Part shown: positions 17,672-27,481 of the stretch, one piece after another
How the letters are laid out: each line of letters starts with the position of its first letter
Numbering within the stretch: the first letter of the stretch is position 1
Assembly (NCBI GenBank): GCA_965226945.1
Contig: OZ245717.1
Span: 2,108,001 to 2,172,000 of the forward strand
From: SYLG01 sp965226945
Lineage (GTDB): Bacteria > Planctomycetota > Planctomycetia > Gemmatales > Gemmataceae
Length of the DNA stretch: 64,000 bases
Direction of reading: 5' to 3'
Notes under the pieces: model-generated
Seen by the model: the letters and a program-made list of their open reading frames with translations, nothing else
The model's database searches: none
Told to the model about the DNA's origin: nothing
Program-made: the position numbers and the translations under genes

Positions 17672-18508
17672 ATGCCTTCACCCCAACCTCCCGTCTACTT
17701 GCCGGATTTCGAAGCGATCAAGAAACGCCAGCAAGCCACCTGGGCCAGCGGCGACTTTTCGGTGGTCGCCTCCCGCATCGTTCTGCAGGCGGAGCAACTG
17801 TGCGAGTCGGTCGATCTGCAGGCGGGTTGGCGGGTGCTCGATGTCGCCACGGGCAGCGGCAATGCGGCCATCGCGGCCGCGCGACGCGGTTGCCGGGTCA
17901 TCGGCACCGATTATGTTCCCGCCCTGCTCGACGCCGGCCGCATCCGCGCCAAAGCCGAGCAACTTCTTGTGAATTTTCTCGAAGCGGATACCGAAAACCT
18001 GCCCTTCCCTACAGCAGCGTTCGACGCGGTCGTTTCGATCTATGGCGCGATGTTCGCGCCCGATCACAAGAAAACTGCGTCGGAACTGGCTCGGGTCTGC
18101 CGGCCTGGGGGCAAGATCGGCCTGGCTTCCTGGACGCCGGACGGGTTCATCGGCGAAATGTTTCGCCTTTTTGGCAAATACCTGCCGCCCACGGCGGGGC
18201 TCACGCCGCCGATCCGCTGGGGCGATGAGGCCCATCTGAAATCCCTCTTTGGTGGTAAAATCGCATCCATGACGAGTACTCGACGGACCGCGATCTTCCG
18301 GTTTGAATCGGCCAAAGAGAATGTCGACTTCTTCCGGGAGTATTACGGGCCGACGCTCAAAACCTTCGAGGCACTGCGTCAATCCCAACGCGAATCACTG
18401 GAACAGGAAATGATCGCCCTCAATCTCAAGTATGATCGTAACGGAGCAAAGGGCGGCCCCATTGCCATCGCCGCCGACTACCTGGAGACCGTCATCGTCC
18501 GCGCCTGA
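17672..18508 (+). CDS. Class I SAM-dependent methyltransferase
   Basis: The 278-residue cytoplasmic protein has the Rossmann SAM-binding motif I (VLDVATGSGNAAIAAARRG), motif II GTDYVPALL and a motif IV region FDAVVSIYGAMFAPD, with LARVCRPGGKIGLASW as the post-motif. It belongs to the UbiE/Methyltransf_11-25 group; substrate cannot be told. I chose the ATG at 17672 with AAGGA ten bases upstream; ATGs at 17651 and 17576 are possible, but the latter precedes the operator. It is expected to be repressed by the divergent TetR protein. Confidence 0.85.
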   Translation: MPSPQPPVYLPDFEAIKKRQQATWASGDFSVVASRIVLQAEQLCESVDLQAGWRVLDVATGSGNAAIAAARRGCRVIGTDYVPALLDAGRIRAKAEQLLVNFLEADTENLPFPTAAFDAVVSIYGAMFAPDHKKTASELARVCRPGGKIGLASWTPDGFIGEMFRLFGKYLPPTAGLTPPIRWGDEAHLKSLFGGKIASMTSTRRTAIFRFESAKENVDFFREYYGPTLKTFEALRQSQRESLEQEMIALNLKYDRNGAKGGPIAIAADYLETVIVRA

Positions 18509-18589
18509 CCGTGTCGGGAAAAGCAAAAAATACCAACCGTGGAACAATATTAAATTAAGCACCTAGATAGGTCGTTAAAGGAGAAGATC

Positions 18590-20002
18590 ATGAATCGCCG
18601 TCAGTTTCTGGCAACGTCCGCCGCCTCGGGAGCCTTGGGGCTAAGTCATCGACAACTCCACAGCCATCCGCCCAGCGTATGCCGCAGCTTTGATTCACCC
18701 GAGGCGGCACGATTGTCGCCACCTGAAAAACTCGGCTATGTCATGGGCGTCTATGCGGGAACGCCCATCAAAAAGCCCGACTACCTCGCCACCGTCGATC
18801 TGGACCCGAGCTCGAAGACCTATTCCCAGGTCATCCACCGCTTGCCCATGCCGAACATTGGCGACGAACTGCATCATTTCGGCTGGAATGCCTGTGCAAG
18901 CTGTCACGGCCACCGCGAGCGGCGTTATCTCATCATTCCCGGCCTGGTATCGGGGCGCATCCACATTGTGGATACGGCCATCCCCGAAAAACCCCGCCTG
19001 CACAAGGTCATCGAACCTGAGGAAATCGTCCGCAAGACAAAACTCACGGCGCCGCATACGGTTCATTGCCTGGCCGATGGCCGGATCATGATCTCGATGC
19101 TGGGCGACGATCAACTTCAGGCGCCCGGTGGTTTCTTGTTGCTCGATGAGAATTTCGAAATTGCCGGCCGCTGGGAAGCGGACACGCGCGGTATGAATTT
19201 CAACTACGACTTCTGGTATCAGCCGCGCCACAATGTGATGGTAAGCAGCGAATGGGCCGCCCCGAGCACGACGCGGCCCGGCTTCAAACCCGAAGATGTC
19301 CAGGCGGGAAAGTACGGCCACCATGTTCACATCTGGGATTGGGTCGAGCGCAAGATTGCCAAGAGCATCGACCTCGGCGAAAAAGGAATGATCCCCCTTG
19401 AGGTGCGCTTTCACCACAATCCCGACAGTACCCACGCCTATGTCGGCGCCGCGCTTTCAAGCGTCATGTGGCACCTTTTCAAGGAAGGCGACGAATGGAA
19501 AGCCGAGAAGGTGATCGAGGTCGAAAGCAAGAAAGTCAACGGCCAGGAGATCCCGGGCCTCATCAGCGATCTGGTCGTCTCGATGGATGACCGCTGGCTC
19601 TACTTCTCCAACTGGCTTCAGGGCGATGTCCGGCAATACGATCTTTCCAACCCGGCCAAACCCAAACTGACCGGCCAGGTCTGGGTCGGAGGACTGATCG
19701 GCAACGCCCCCAAGATTCGTGGAAAACAAGTCACCGGCGGCCCCCAAATGCTGCAACTCAGCCTTGATGGGAAGCGCCTGTATGTCACCGACTCGCTTGC
19801 AAGTAGCTGGGACAATCAGTTCTATCCCAACATCGCCAAGCAAGGGTCGCTCATGCTCCAACTCGACGCCGACACAAACAAGGGTGGCCTCAAGCTCAAC
19901 GAGCGCTTTTACCTCGACTTCGGCAAAGAACCCGAGGGGCCATCACGAGCCCACGAGATCCGGTTCCCCTCGGGCGATTCGACCTCGGACGTGTGGAGTT
20001 AA
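18590..20002 (+). CDS. Selenium-binding protein 56 / methanethiol oxidase family
   Basis: The 470-residue protein has the SBP56 layout: YVMGVYAGT, DLDPSSKTYSQVIHRL, DELHHFGWNACASCHG, then HHVHIWDW and HDYDL-like propeller blades ending in the C-terminal SHEIRFPSG-like segment. The CASCHG motif corresponds to the CSSC region that binds the metal or thiol in MtoX, which oxidises methanethiol to formaldehyde, H2S and H2O2. The start MNRRQFLATSAASG is a Tat-type leader, implying export. Copper-dependent methanethiol oxidation is inferred from family. It is convergent with the catalase gene; the spacer is 39 bp. A strong AAAGGAG ribosome-binding site precedes the ATG. Confidence 0.85.
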   Translation: MNRRQFLATSAASGALGLSHRQLHSHPPSVCRSFDSPEAARLSPPEKLGYVMGVYAGTPIKKPDYLATVDLDPSSKTYSQVIHRLPMPNIGDELHHFGWNACASCHGHRERRYLIIPGLVSGRIHIVDTAIPEKPRLHKVIEPEEIVRKTKLTAPHTVHCLADGRIMISMLGDDQLQAPGGFLLLDENFEIAGRWEADTRGMNFNYDFWYQPRHNVMVSSEWAAPSTTRPGFKPEDVQAGKYGHHVHIWDWVERKIAKSIDLGEKGMIPLEVRFHHNPDSTHAYVGAALSSVMWHLFKEGDEWKAEKVIEVESKKVNGQEIPGLISDLVVSMDDRWLYFSNWLQGDVRQYDLSNPAKPKLTGQVWVGGLIGNAPKIRGKQVTGGPQMLQLSLDGKRLYVTDSLASSWDNQFYPNIAKQGSLMLQLDADTNKGGLKLNERFYLDFGKEPEGPSRAHEIRFPSGDSTSDVWS

Positions 20003-20041
20003 ACCGCAGACCGACCAGCACAGGTCTGTCCGAACGGTGTG

Positions 20042-22150
20042 TTAGCGTTCCGCGCCTTCCCGGTCCCAAAAGCGCAGTTTCCGGCATTTGGCCAGGAAGT
20101 TCGCGGCATCCTTTGCCGATTTGAGGATCAAGAATCCCTCATCGATCGCCTCGGCGCCAATGGTCTTCTCCAACAAAGGCAAGGCCTCTTCGCCGTAAGC
20201 AAGGAACTTGCGATGGGCCGTGGCGTCCGCCACGAAATCTCGGGCGGCTGGAAGAGTCAGTAGCTTTGCCGTGCCCTTGTCCGAGCACAAGATCGCGATG
20301 GCGTCAAACAGGACCGAAGGGCCGCCTTCGAGTTTTTGATCGGCAGCATGCAGCGCTCCCTCGCTATCGATCACGCCGCCGACTTCCGGCGCGACGAGCT
20401 TGACCATGGCCCCCTCGGACTTCGCGGCTTTGATCAAGGCAGCAAGGATTTTTCCGTCAACGCCATCGGTCACGAGCGCACCGATGGTGCGACCGGCAAA
20501 CGTCTCATGTGCGTTCTCAATGATGCTTAGCGCCGGGGAAGGTTTTAAGTCGCGACGCGTGGGTCGTGCGGGCGTAACCGCCTGAGGCAGATCCTTGAGC
20601 CGAAGGCCGGTGGCGACCTTCTTGGCCAATCCCTGATCGATGTTGAGCAGGTGTGCCACCATTCGTTCGCGGATGGCGACCTCTTCGACCTTGCTCAACT
20701 CGAAGACCAGTGCATTGACGATGTGCTCCTGCTCGATCGGCATTTGGCTGATGTAGAATTGCCGCGCCTGGCTGTAATGATCGGCAAAGGTCTCGGACCG
20801 CACGCGCTGTTTGGCCCCGGATTCCTCGGCGGGAAAGGAGGCAAAGCCTTTTTGAGGCGATTCACGCGGCCCTCCCAGGGCACCTCGCGAATTGGGTTCA
20901 TAGTTCGTTCGGCCCACGGGATTACGCATGGCCATGTGCCCGTCTTGCTGAAAATGCGCAAAAGGACATTTGGGAGCATTGATGGGTATCTGAGTGAAAT
21001 TGGGACCGCCCAGCCGTTTGATCTGGGTATCGAGGTACGAGAAATTGCGACCTTGGAGCAAAGGATCGTTGGTGAAGTCGATCCCAGGAACGATGTTTTG
21101 CGTGCAAAAGGCGACCTGCTCCGTCTCGGCAAAGAAATTGTCAACGAGCCGGTCAAGCACCAGCCTGCCCACGATGCGCACCGGCAACTCTTCTTCGGGA
21201 ATCAACTTGGTCGGATCGAGCACATCGAATGCGAATTGATCGGCAAAGTCGTCATCAAATAGTTGCACCCCCAGTTCCCACTCCGGGTAGTCGCCCGCTT
21301 CGATCGCGTTCCACAGGTCGCGGCGATGGAAGTCCGGGTCGGCCCCGTTGATTTTGACCGCTTCGTTCCAAACGACCGACTGCAACCCAAGCTTGGGCTT
21401 CCAGTGAAACTTGACAAAGGTCGATTTGCCCGCGGCATTGATCAGGCGGAAGGTGTGAACGCCAAATCCTTCCATGAATCGGAACGACCGGGGGATCGTC
21501 CGGTCGGACATGATCCACATCACCATGTGCATGCTTTCGGGCGTCAGCGAGATAAAGTCCCAGAAGTTATCGTGGGCCGTTTGAGCCTGGGGAAAACCGC
21601 GATCGGGCTCGGGCTTGGCCGCATGAATGAGATCGGGAAACTTGATCGCATCCTGAATGAAGAAGACGGGAATATTGTTCCCGACCAGATCCCAATTGCC
21701 TTCCTTGGTGTAAATCTTGACGGCGAATCCACGAACATCGCGCGCCAAGTCGGCCGAGCCCTTACTGCCGGCGACCGTGGAAAAGCGCACGAAGGCAGGC
21801 GTTTTTTCACCTGGGCGTTGCAAGACATCGGCACGAGAAACGTCGGCCAACGATTCATAGAGTTCGAAAAAACCGTGCGCTCCGAAGCCACGCGCGTGGA
21901 CCACGCGCTCAGGAATGCGCTCGTGATCGAAATGAAAGATCTTCTCACGCAGGTGAAAGTCTTCCAGCGTCACCGGACCCCGAGGGCCGACCTTCAGCGA
22001 ATTCTGGTCGTCGGAGACGGGAACGCCCTGTTGTGTTGTCAAAACAGGGATATCGCCCCCAGCCGTTTGATGGGTTTCTCCGCCTCCCGCTGCGGCGGTT
22101 TCCGCCAACGATTTCTTACCCGGTGTGGCGGCCGTCTTCTTCTTAGCCAT
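20042..22150 (-). CDS. katE: Large-subunit heme catalase, HPII (KatE) type
   Basis: Catalase converts H2O2 to water and oxygen. The about 702-residue protein has FDHERIPERVVHARGFGAHG with the active-site His, FVRFSTVAGSKGSADLARDVRGFA, the catalytic Asn region, NFSYLDTQIKRLGGPNF with the proximal heme Tyr, and a C-terminal flavodoxin/class I glutamine-amidotransferase-like domain from about residue 545 (ALVTDGVDGKILAALIKAA), the mark of HPII-type catalases. Length agrees with the family (about 700-750). I chose the ATG at 22150 (MAKKKTAATPG); a start at 22201 is possible. A cupin gene lies 184 bp upstream on the same strand. Confidence 0.93.
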   Translation of the reverse strand: MAKKKTAATPGKKSLAETAAAGGGETHQTAGGDIPVLTTQQGVPVSDDQNSLKVGPRGPVTLEDFHLREKIFHFDHERIPERVVHARGFGAHGFFELYESLADVSRADVLQRPGEKTPAFVRFSTVAGSKGSADLARDVRGFAVKIYTKEGNWDLVGNNIPVFFIQDAIKFPDLIHAAKPEPDRGFPQAQTAHDNFWDFISLTPESMHMVMWIMSDRTIPRSFRFMEGFGVHTFRLINAAGKSTFVKFHWKPKLGLQSVVWNEAVKINGADPDFHRRDLWNAIEAGDYPEWELGVQLFDDDFADQFAFDVLDPTKLIPEEELPVRIVGRLVLDRLVDNFFAETEQVAFCTQNIVPGIDFTNDPLLQGRNFSYLDTQIKRLGGPNFTQIPINAPKCPFAHFQQDGHMAMRNPVGRTNYEPNSRGALGGPRESPQKGFASFPAEESGAKQRVRSETFADHYSQARQFYISQMPIEQEHIVNALVFELSKVEEVAIRERMVAHLLNIDQGLAKKVATGLRLKDLPQAVTPARPTRRDLKPSPALSIIENAHETFAGRTIGALVTDGVDGKILAALIKAAKSEGAMVKLVAPEVGGVIDSEGALHAADQKLEGGPSVLFDAIAILCSDKGTAKLLTLPAARDFVADATAHRKFLAYGEEALPLLEKTIGAEAIDEGFLILKSAKDAANFLAKCRKLRFWDREGAER

Positions 22151-22334
22151 GTGCTTCTCGAATCTTTTTTCGTTGTGCCTGCGACTGATCCTGGAACTCA
22201 TCCACGAAGGTGCTTCCCAAACCAGCGGTGGTGTGGCCCATGCATTCCTTCAAAGCAAATTCCAGGCCAGCCTCGCGGGCCCAATCGGCTTTGCCGGCCG
22301 GGAGGCACGATCGGCCAAGTTGTGGCCAAAGCGG

Positions 22335-22679
22335 CTAGCTGCTTTGGCCTGCCGGCAATTCCTCTCCGCCCGCGGTGTAGGCCGGGGGGACATACACATT
22401 GAGGGTGCGAAGGGGCATGTCGCCGGTGTTGCGAATCTCGTGGCGATCGCCGCGTTGAATGAGTAACAGTGTTCCTTCTCGTAGCTCGATTCGATCTTTT
22501 TCCACGGTGGCCCAGCCGGTTCCGGAAACGACGAACAACCATTGATCGGAGCCTTGATGGCGATTGTCGGGTCCGCCTTCCGTTTCACCGGCCCCCAGCG
22601 TCATCTGCGCTGCCTGCGAATGCCGGTCCCCCATAAGAACCCGGAATCCATGGCCAAATTGAAGATGCTTATGCTGCAT
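22335..22679 (-). CDS. Single-domain cupin protein
   Basis: The 114-residue protein has the conserved cupin motif 1 (GGPDNRHQGSDQWLFVVSGTG, with two metal-binding His and the Gln/Asp pattern) and motif 2 (GDRHEIRNTGDMPLRTLNVY). Cupins bind a metal and range from isomerases to storage or regulator domains; this one has no extra DNA-binding region. It is upstream of, and on the same strand as, the catalase gene, so they may share a transcript, but 184 bp separates them. Function unassigned. Confidence 0.8.
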   Translation of the reverse strand: MQHKHLQFGHGFRVLMGDRHSQAAQMTLGAGETEGGPDNRHQGSDQWLFVVSGTGWATVEKDRIELREGTLLLIQRGDRHEIRNTGDMPLRTLNVYVPPAYTAGGEELPAGQSS

Positions 22680-22974
22680 GATGATCTTCGCTTTGCTGCT
22701 GGTCCGCTGGTCCTATTGGTTCCACGCCATCTTCTCGGCCGCCCGCACAGGTCATTTTTCTTGATCTGTAAATCCTGCAGCGATTGATCGACTTATAAAA
22801 CTTATGTGTCAAACACCCATGGCTTCCTGTCAAACAATCAATGCAACTAGCAACGGCCTGCGCGTTTTTGGGCACCGGTGTGCGTAGAGGGTCGCCCTCG
22901 GCCAGTAGATTATGGATTGAGAGACTGGTCCAAATTCGGCAATTGCCAGTACCGAGCATTCGAATCAACTCTTC
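22680..22974. other. Intergenic, no gene recognised
   Basis: 295 bp between the ROK kinase and cupin genes, both on the minus strand. No ORF with a start signal and motif was seen; likely the promoter of the cupin-catalase genes. Confidence 0.4.
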
Positions 22975-23841
22975 TCATTGGGCCTCGTTTTCGAACGGTT
23001 GATCGACCGGGATCTTGTGCTCGGGTGGGCCCAAGGGGTCGCGTCCATTGCCGGGCATTGCAAGGATCCATTTCGACCCATTTTCCCAGAGGCGGACCCC
23101 GCCACGGAATGCGGTGAGGTTATGGCCGAGCCGTGCGCCGACCGGCAGTTCGCAGATGTTCTTCGCCGTGCCGCCACCCAACACGACATAGTCGGCCAGA
23201 AATGACCGCATTAAAACAGGAACAATCTTGTCAATGGCTTTTCGCCATTCTCCCTTGCCATATTTGCGAAGGCCAGCCCGGCACAGGATGTCGTTGAACG
23301 ATCGCTTCGCGTCGTAAGGAAAATGTGAAATCTCCATGGGAACGATGATGTTGTCGGCAATCAGGGCCGAGCCGACACCGGTGCCTAAACCTAGAAAAAT
23401 CATCCGGCCATGCTCGAAGCTGCCCAGAGCCTGCATGACGGCGTCGTTGATGATCTTGACCGGTTTCCCGAAGGCAGACGCAAAATCAAAACCGACCCAG
23501 CCCGTTCCCAGGTTGCCCGGTTCCGACTGGGCGCCGTGGAGACCGACCGGTGTCGGCAGGCCGATCGTCAGTGCGTCGTAGTTCCAACCCTGACTGAGTC
23601 TCTTGACCGTGGCCACCAGCCGAGCCGGCGTAAATTCCCTCCCTGTCGGCGCCTTGCGCGGTTCGGTGTGGCCGGTCGCCAAAATCTTGACCTTGGTACC
23701 GCCAATGTCGACAACGAGGATCGAGTTTGGAATTGCGGATCGGGCCGGCGTGCCGTTTGCCGGCCGATGGGAATTCTTTTTCTCCGTGCCAGACCTACTC
23801 ATCCCCTTGGATGGCCTCGATGTCGTTATGCGCGCGGCCAT
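22975..23841 (-). CDS. ROK-family sugar kinase, polyphosphate-glucokinase-like
   Basis: The 288-residue protein has the phosphate-binding strand LVVDIGGTKVKIL, TIGLPTPVG, the catalytic INDAVMQALG Asp and the adenosine/phosphate loop FLGLGTGVGSALI. It matches ROK kinases and resembles polyphosphate glucokinases (ppgK), which phosphorylate glucose with polyphosphate or ATP. The Zn-binding His/Cys cluster of classical ROK sugar kinases is not evident. I chose the ATG at 23841, preceded by GGAG, which gives a basic, low-complexity leader of about 40 residues; other in-frame ATGs at 23898 and 23802 are possible. Actual phosphate donor unknown. Confidence 0.7.
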   Translation of the reverse strand: MAARITTSRPSKGMSRSGTEKKNSHRPANGTPARSAIPNSILVVDIGGTKVKILATGHTEPRKAPTGREFTPARLVATVKRLSQGWNYDALTIGLPTPVGLHGAQSEPGNLGTGWVGFDFASAFGKPVKIINDAVMQALGSFEHGRMIFLGLGTGVGSALIADNIIVPMEISHFPYDAKRSFNDILCRAGLRKYGKGEWRKAIDKIVPVLMRSFLADYVVLGGGTAKNICELPVGARLGHNLTAFRGGVRLWENGSKWILAMPGNGRDPLGPPEHKIPVDQPFENEAQ

Positions 23842-24231
23842 GGATCGCTCCGGTTTGGAATTCTGACGGGGGAACGACTGCTTCCTAGGCAAACGCAATG
23901 CCGAAGCGGCTTGACGACCTTGAGCGAGGGCGATGATGACCGACGAATCAGATAAAAATCGATTGCGTCATTCGGTTGCGCCAGCAAAAGATGGCGTGTG
24001 ATTTTCTATCCTTTGACTTGTACTTGGATTTTCATGCTCAAGCGGCCCATCAAAGGCTGGAAGACCTTTTTCCCCCAACCATCACACCGGTCTTTTGGCC
24101 ATACCGAAACACCCAAGGTCTGTTCGAGGTGCAAGCTTGAGGTGCATGATGGATTCGTAGCCAGGTCGCGAAATCGCCTCCGCAACGTCACAATCATTTG
24201 CAGGAACAGTCAGGCCCCGCTTGTTCAGGGA
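23842..24231. other. Intergenic, no gene recognised
   Basis: Two leftward genes flank this 390-bp stretch. A 63-codon minus-strand frame (24006-24197) has no clear ribosome-binding site or motif and is treated as chance. Confidence 0.35.
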
Positions 24232-25833
24232 TTAGTCGATGTTTTGCGTCGGATTCATGCTTGTTGCCAGCAATCGCACGATCCGCGCCGGGTCTACGGG
24301 TTTGAGAAGGTAGTAATCAAACACTTTGTCCGGCTCTCCTTCCGTGCCGACCCGCGCCCCATGCCCGGTCACGGCAATGATCAATCCAGGCTGCGGGCGA
24401 ACGGACTTACGGATTTCTGCGGCCACCGCGTACCCATCCATTCCAGGAAGCCCGACATCGCAAATGACGACCTCCGGCGGAGTGTCCGCGGCGGCCCGAA
24501 TCCCTTGCGCACCGGTGTGCGCGACCGCAATCTTGTGGCCATACAGTTCCAGATAGATCCGCAAGCTTTCCGCGGAATCGGGGTTGTCCTCGATGATGAG
24601 TACTTTTCGGGGGGTGCCCCGCGTCATTCCCGCACTGAGGTCCACCGGGACAGGTGTGGGATTCCCTGCGGCCACAGTGAGCTCGATGACAAAAGTTGCC
24701 CCTTTCCCCGGCCCCTCGCTGAGAGCCGTGGTGGTGCCCCCATGCCTTTCCACCACCCCTTTCACAAGGGCCAATCCTAGCCCGAGTCCGCCGCGGCTGC
24801 GGTCGAGGGAACGGTCGGACTGAACATAGGCTTCGAATACTTTAGGCAGCATGGCCGCATCAATCCCGACGCCCGTGTCGGCCACAATGATCCTGGCCTT
24901 CCCTGCGGCGGGCGTCGCGAGTCGAACCGACACCGCACCGCCTCGGTCGGTGAATTTCTGAGCATTCCCGATCAGATTCCCGACCGCCTGGGTCAGGCGG
25001 GTGGCGTCGCCGAGTATCCAGACGGGCTCGGCCGGCACGGCGACCGTAAGTGTCAAACCCGCGGTCTCAGCGCCTTTCCTGCGGTCCTCGGCACATTCCC
25101 GAACCAGTCGCGCCAAGTCGAGCAGCTTTCGGTCAAGAGTCATCTTCCCGCGAGCGAGGCGCGGAAGGTCCATCAAATCTTCGACCAATCGTCCAAGGAC
25201 TCGGAGCTGGCGCTCCATCATCTGACGCAACCGTTCGACCTGCTCTGGATCGGCCCCGGCCACTCGCAGGATTTCCACCGCGCTTGACAGCGGCGCGAGC
25301 GGGTTGCGCAGTTCATGGCCAACGGTACCCAGAACATTGAGCAATAACTCAAGGCCGTCGTCAATCGTCGTGGAAGTCGAAGTCCCGGGCAAGGTCTGGG
25401 AAGCCACGAAGGACGCCACACTCTCTGCGATGGCGTCGTCGATGAAGACATTGAGAACCAGGGACTCGCGAGACCCGAGGGGCCGGCGAAGGGAGTTTTC
25501 CAGATGGTTGACAAGGACGATCCGGAGAATCTGGTAGTCGCGGACGACTTCCGTCACCGACCAGCCGTTGTCCCACCGTTGGTCTCCGTGTTCCGAGGCC
25601 TGGTTGCGCGTTTCGGAAGAATCGTCGCCGGCTGATGCCAGCGAACGGCCCAGTTCCTTCAGAAAGATAGGGAGGTGATCGATCAATACGTCGTGATGAA
25701 CCCGGGTGGCGCTGGGCTGCTCCTCCCTCGCTCGCTCCGTCCAGCGGGCAATGATCGCATGCGCATCCCGAGCGATGAGATCCCCGATCGCAACGTGGGT
25801 TTCACAACGCAGATGCTCGATTTTCGTTCCCAT
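24232..25833 (-). CDS. Hybrid sensor histidine kinase with RsbRD-like sensor and C-terminal receiver
   Basis: This 533-residue soluble protein has, in order: an N-terminal helical domain of about 150 residues (VAIGDLIARDAHAIIARWTERAR) that resembles the RsbRD/RsbR N-terminal globin-like sensor; HisKA with H173 in VGHELRNPLAPLSSAVEIL; HATPase_c with NLIGNAQKFTD and DRSRGGLGLGLALVKGVVERHGG; and a receiver with Asp459 in VVICDVGLPGMDGYAV. No membrane segment is present. The kinase core is closely related to that in the 30701 gene, suggesting duplication. Cognate partners are unknown and it stands alone. Confidence 0.85.
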   Translation of the reverse strand: MGTKIEHLRCETHVAIGDLIARDAHAIIARWTERAREEQPSATRVHHDVLIDHLPIFLKELGRSLASAGDDSSETRNQASEHGDQRWDNGWSVTEVVRDYQILRIVLVNHLENSLRRPLGSRESLVLNVFIDDAIAESVASFVASQTLPGTSTSTTIDDGLELLLNVLGTVGHELRNPLAPLSSAVEILRVAGADPEQVERLRQMMERQLRVLGRLVEDLMDLPRLARGKMTLDRKLLDLARLVRECAEDRRKGAETAGLTLTVAVPAEPVWILGDATRLTQAVGNLIGNAQKFTDRGGAVSVRLATPAAGKARIIVADTGVGIDAAMLPKVFEAYVQSDRSLDRSRGGLGLGLALVKGVVERHGGTTTALSEGPGKGATFVIELTVAAGNPTPVPVDLSAGMTRGTPRKVLIIEDNPDSAESLRIYLELYGHKIAVAHTGAQGIRAAADTPPEVVICDVGLPGMDGYAVAAEIRKSVRPQPGLIIAVTGHGARVGTEGEPDKVFDYYLLKPVDPARIVRLLATSMNPTQNID

Positions 25834-26185
25834 TACTTTTGAGTCGCCCCACGCTCGTCCTTGCCTTTCTCAAAGACCATGATCCCAGCGGGAAAAGAAT
25901 CCCTGTGGAACGAGGGTGTCAGGCCGAGACGATTTCGTCATTATAGTAACAGTGCACTACGGCAAGCAGCGAGATCCCAAGGACGCTGTAAGCTTGGGCA
26001 CGAACCGCCTTCGAAGGTGGTGCCTTGACTCCCTTCGCAATCGACCTGGGCGGGCGCGCGAACTTCGAGAGGGGAACTTGGACCGAATGGCTCGAACTAT
26101 GGGACTTGAAATGCCTTGATGGGCTCCAACGATTGCACCGCCATGCTGAGATCGTTGGCGCAATGAGGCAAGGGGGAAGGTAACC
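25834..26185. other. Divergent intergenic region
   Basis: 352 bp between the leftward hybrid kinase and the rightward PQQ-propeller gene; both promoters should be here. Possible short frames lack motifs. GGGGGAAGG just before 26186 is the ribosome-binding site of the next gene. Confidence 0.4.
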
Positions 26186-27460
26186 GTGATTTGGTTCAGG
26201 TCGTTTTTGCTCATTTGCGGAGCGCTCAGCGCAATTTCATTGAGCCCCAGCTTTCTCACGGCCCAGGAGAACCAAAGAAGCGTTTGGGACCAGTGGCGTG
26301 GTCCCACTCGTGATGGGCACGTCACCGGAATGGCCTGGCCGGAATCCATTTCCGAGAGTTTTTTGATCCTTAAATGGCGAGTTCCCCTGGAACCCAGCTA
26401 TTCCGGTCCGATCGTTTCCCATTCCGCCGTCTTCGTCACGGCGACCGCAGATAAGAAGTCCGAGGTCGTGACCGCCCTGGACCGAGATTCAGGCAAGGAA
26501 TTGTGGCATACGGAATGGACCGGCGCCTTGACCGTGCCGTTCTTTGCCGCTTCCAATGGCAGTTGGATTCGCTCGACGCCCGCCTTTGACGGCCAAAGTC
26601 TTTTTGTGGGCGGAATGCAGGACGTGTTGGTGTCGCTCGATGCCAAGAGCGGCAAGGAGCGATGGCGGATTCCTTTTGCCAAGGAGTTCGGGAGTGCTCC
26701 GCCGAGTTTTGGCCTCGTGAGTTCGCCGTTGTTAGATGGAGACTCGCTCTACGTTCAGGCGGGGGCATCGTTCGTGAAAGTGGAAAAGGCCACGGGCAAA
26801 ATCATTTGGCGTGTCCTTAAAGATGCCGGCGGAATGAACGGCGGCGCCTTCTCTTCGCCGATTTTGGCGACACTTGCGGGCCAGCGGCAGTTGATCGTGC
26901 AAACTCGAGAAAAGCTAGCGGGGGTCGACCCGAAGAGCGGTGAGATCTTGTGGACGCAGGGCGTACCAAATTTTCGAGGAATGAACATTCTCACGCCCGT
27001 AGCCGTCGGCGATGCCATTTTGACCAGTTCCTACCAAAACAAATCGTGGCTGTTCGCGGTGGACAAGGCGGGCGACAAGCTCCAAGTCAGGGAAAGGTGG
27101 AACAATAATGCTCAAGGATACATGTCGACTCCGGTGGTGATCGACGGCCATGCTTACCTGCACTTGCAAAACCAAAGGTTCACATGCATTCAATTGACGA
27201 CCGGCGAGCGGACCTGGACCTCCCCACCCTTCGGCAAATATTGCAGCATGGTGTTTCAGAAGGACCGCATCTTGGCTCTGGATCAGCGGGGAAAGTTGCT
27301 CTTGATCAAGGCGAACCCCAAGAAGTTTGAACTTCTTGAGGAAAGAAAGCTGAGCGACCAAGAAACCTGGGCGCATGTGGCCGTGTGCGGCGAGGAGGTA
27401 TTTGTTCGAGAACTCAACGCCCTGAGCGTCTATCAATGGAAAGACCCGAAACCCAAATAA
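26186..27460 (+). CDS. Exported PQQ-binding-like beta-propeller protein
   Basis: The 424-residue protein has a signal peptide (about residues 1-26, cut near TAQEN) followed by repeats with the W-rich and D-x-x-SG-x-x-W signatures of PQQ-like blades: WDQWRGPTRDGH, DRDSGKELWHTEW, DAKSGKERWRIPF, EKATGKIIWRV, DPKSGEILWTQG, TTGERTWTSPP. This is the common planctomycete outer-membrane-biogenesis-BamB/PQQ repeat fold, usually without evidence of PQQ use. The start is GTG at 26186 preceded by GGAAGG. It is followed after 21 bp by tspO, which is followed by overlapping uvsE, so a three-gene transcript is likely. Confidence 0.8.
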   Translation: MIWFRSFLLICGALSAISLSPSFLTAQENQRSVWDQWRGPTRDGHVTGMAWPESISESFLILKWRVPLEPSYSGPIVSHSAVFVTATADKKSEVVTALDRDSGKELWHTEWTGALTVPFFAASNGSWIRSTPAFDGQSLFVGGMQDVLVSLDAKSGKERWRIPFAKEFGSAPPSFGLVSSPLLDGDSLYVQAGASFVKVEKATGKIIWRVLKDAGGMNGGAFSSPILATLAGQRQLIVQTREKLAGVDPKSGEILWTQGVPNFRGMNILTPVAVGDAILTSSYQNKSWLFAVDKAGDKLQVRERWNNNAQGYMSTPVVIDGHAYLHLQNQRFTCIQLTTGERTWTSPPFGKYCSMVFQKDRILALDQRGKLLLIKANPKKFELLEERKLSDQETWAHVAVCGEEVFVRELNALSVYQWKDPKPK

Positions 27461-27481
27461 AATCAGGAATAGCCAACACCA

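Noticed and set aside
21263..22402. 379-codon plus-strand frame opposite the catalase
   Set aside because: Antisense to a clear catalase gene, no motif and no start signal.
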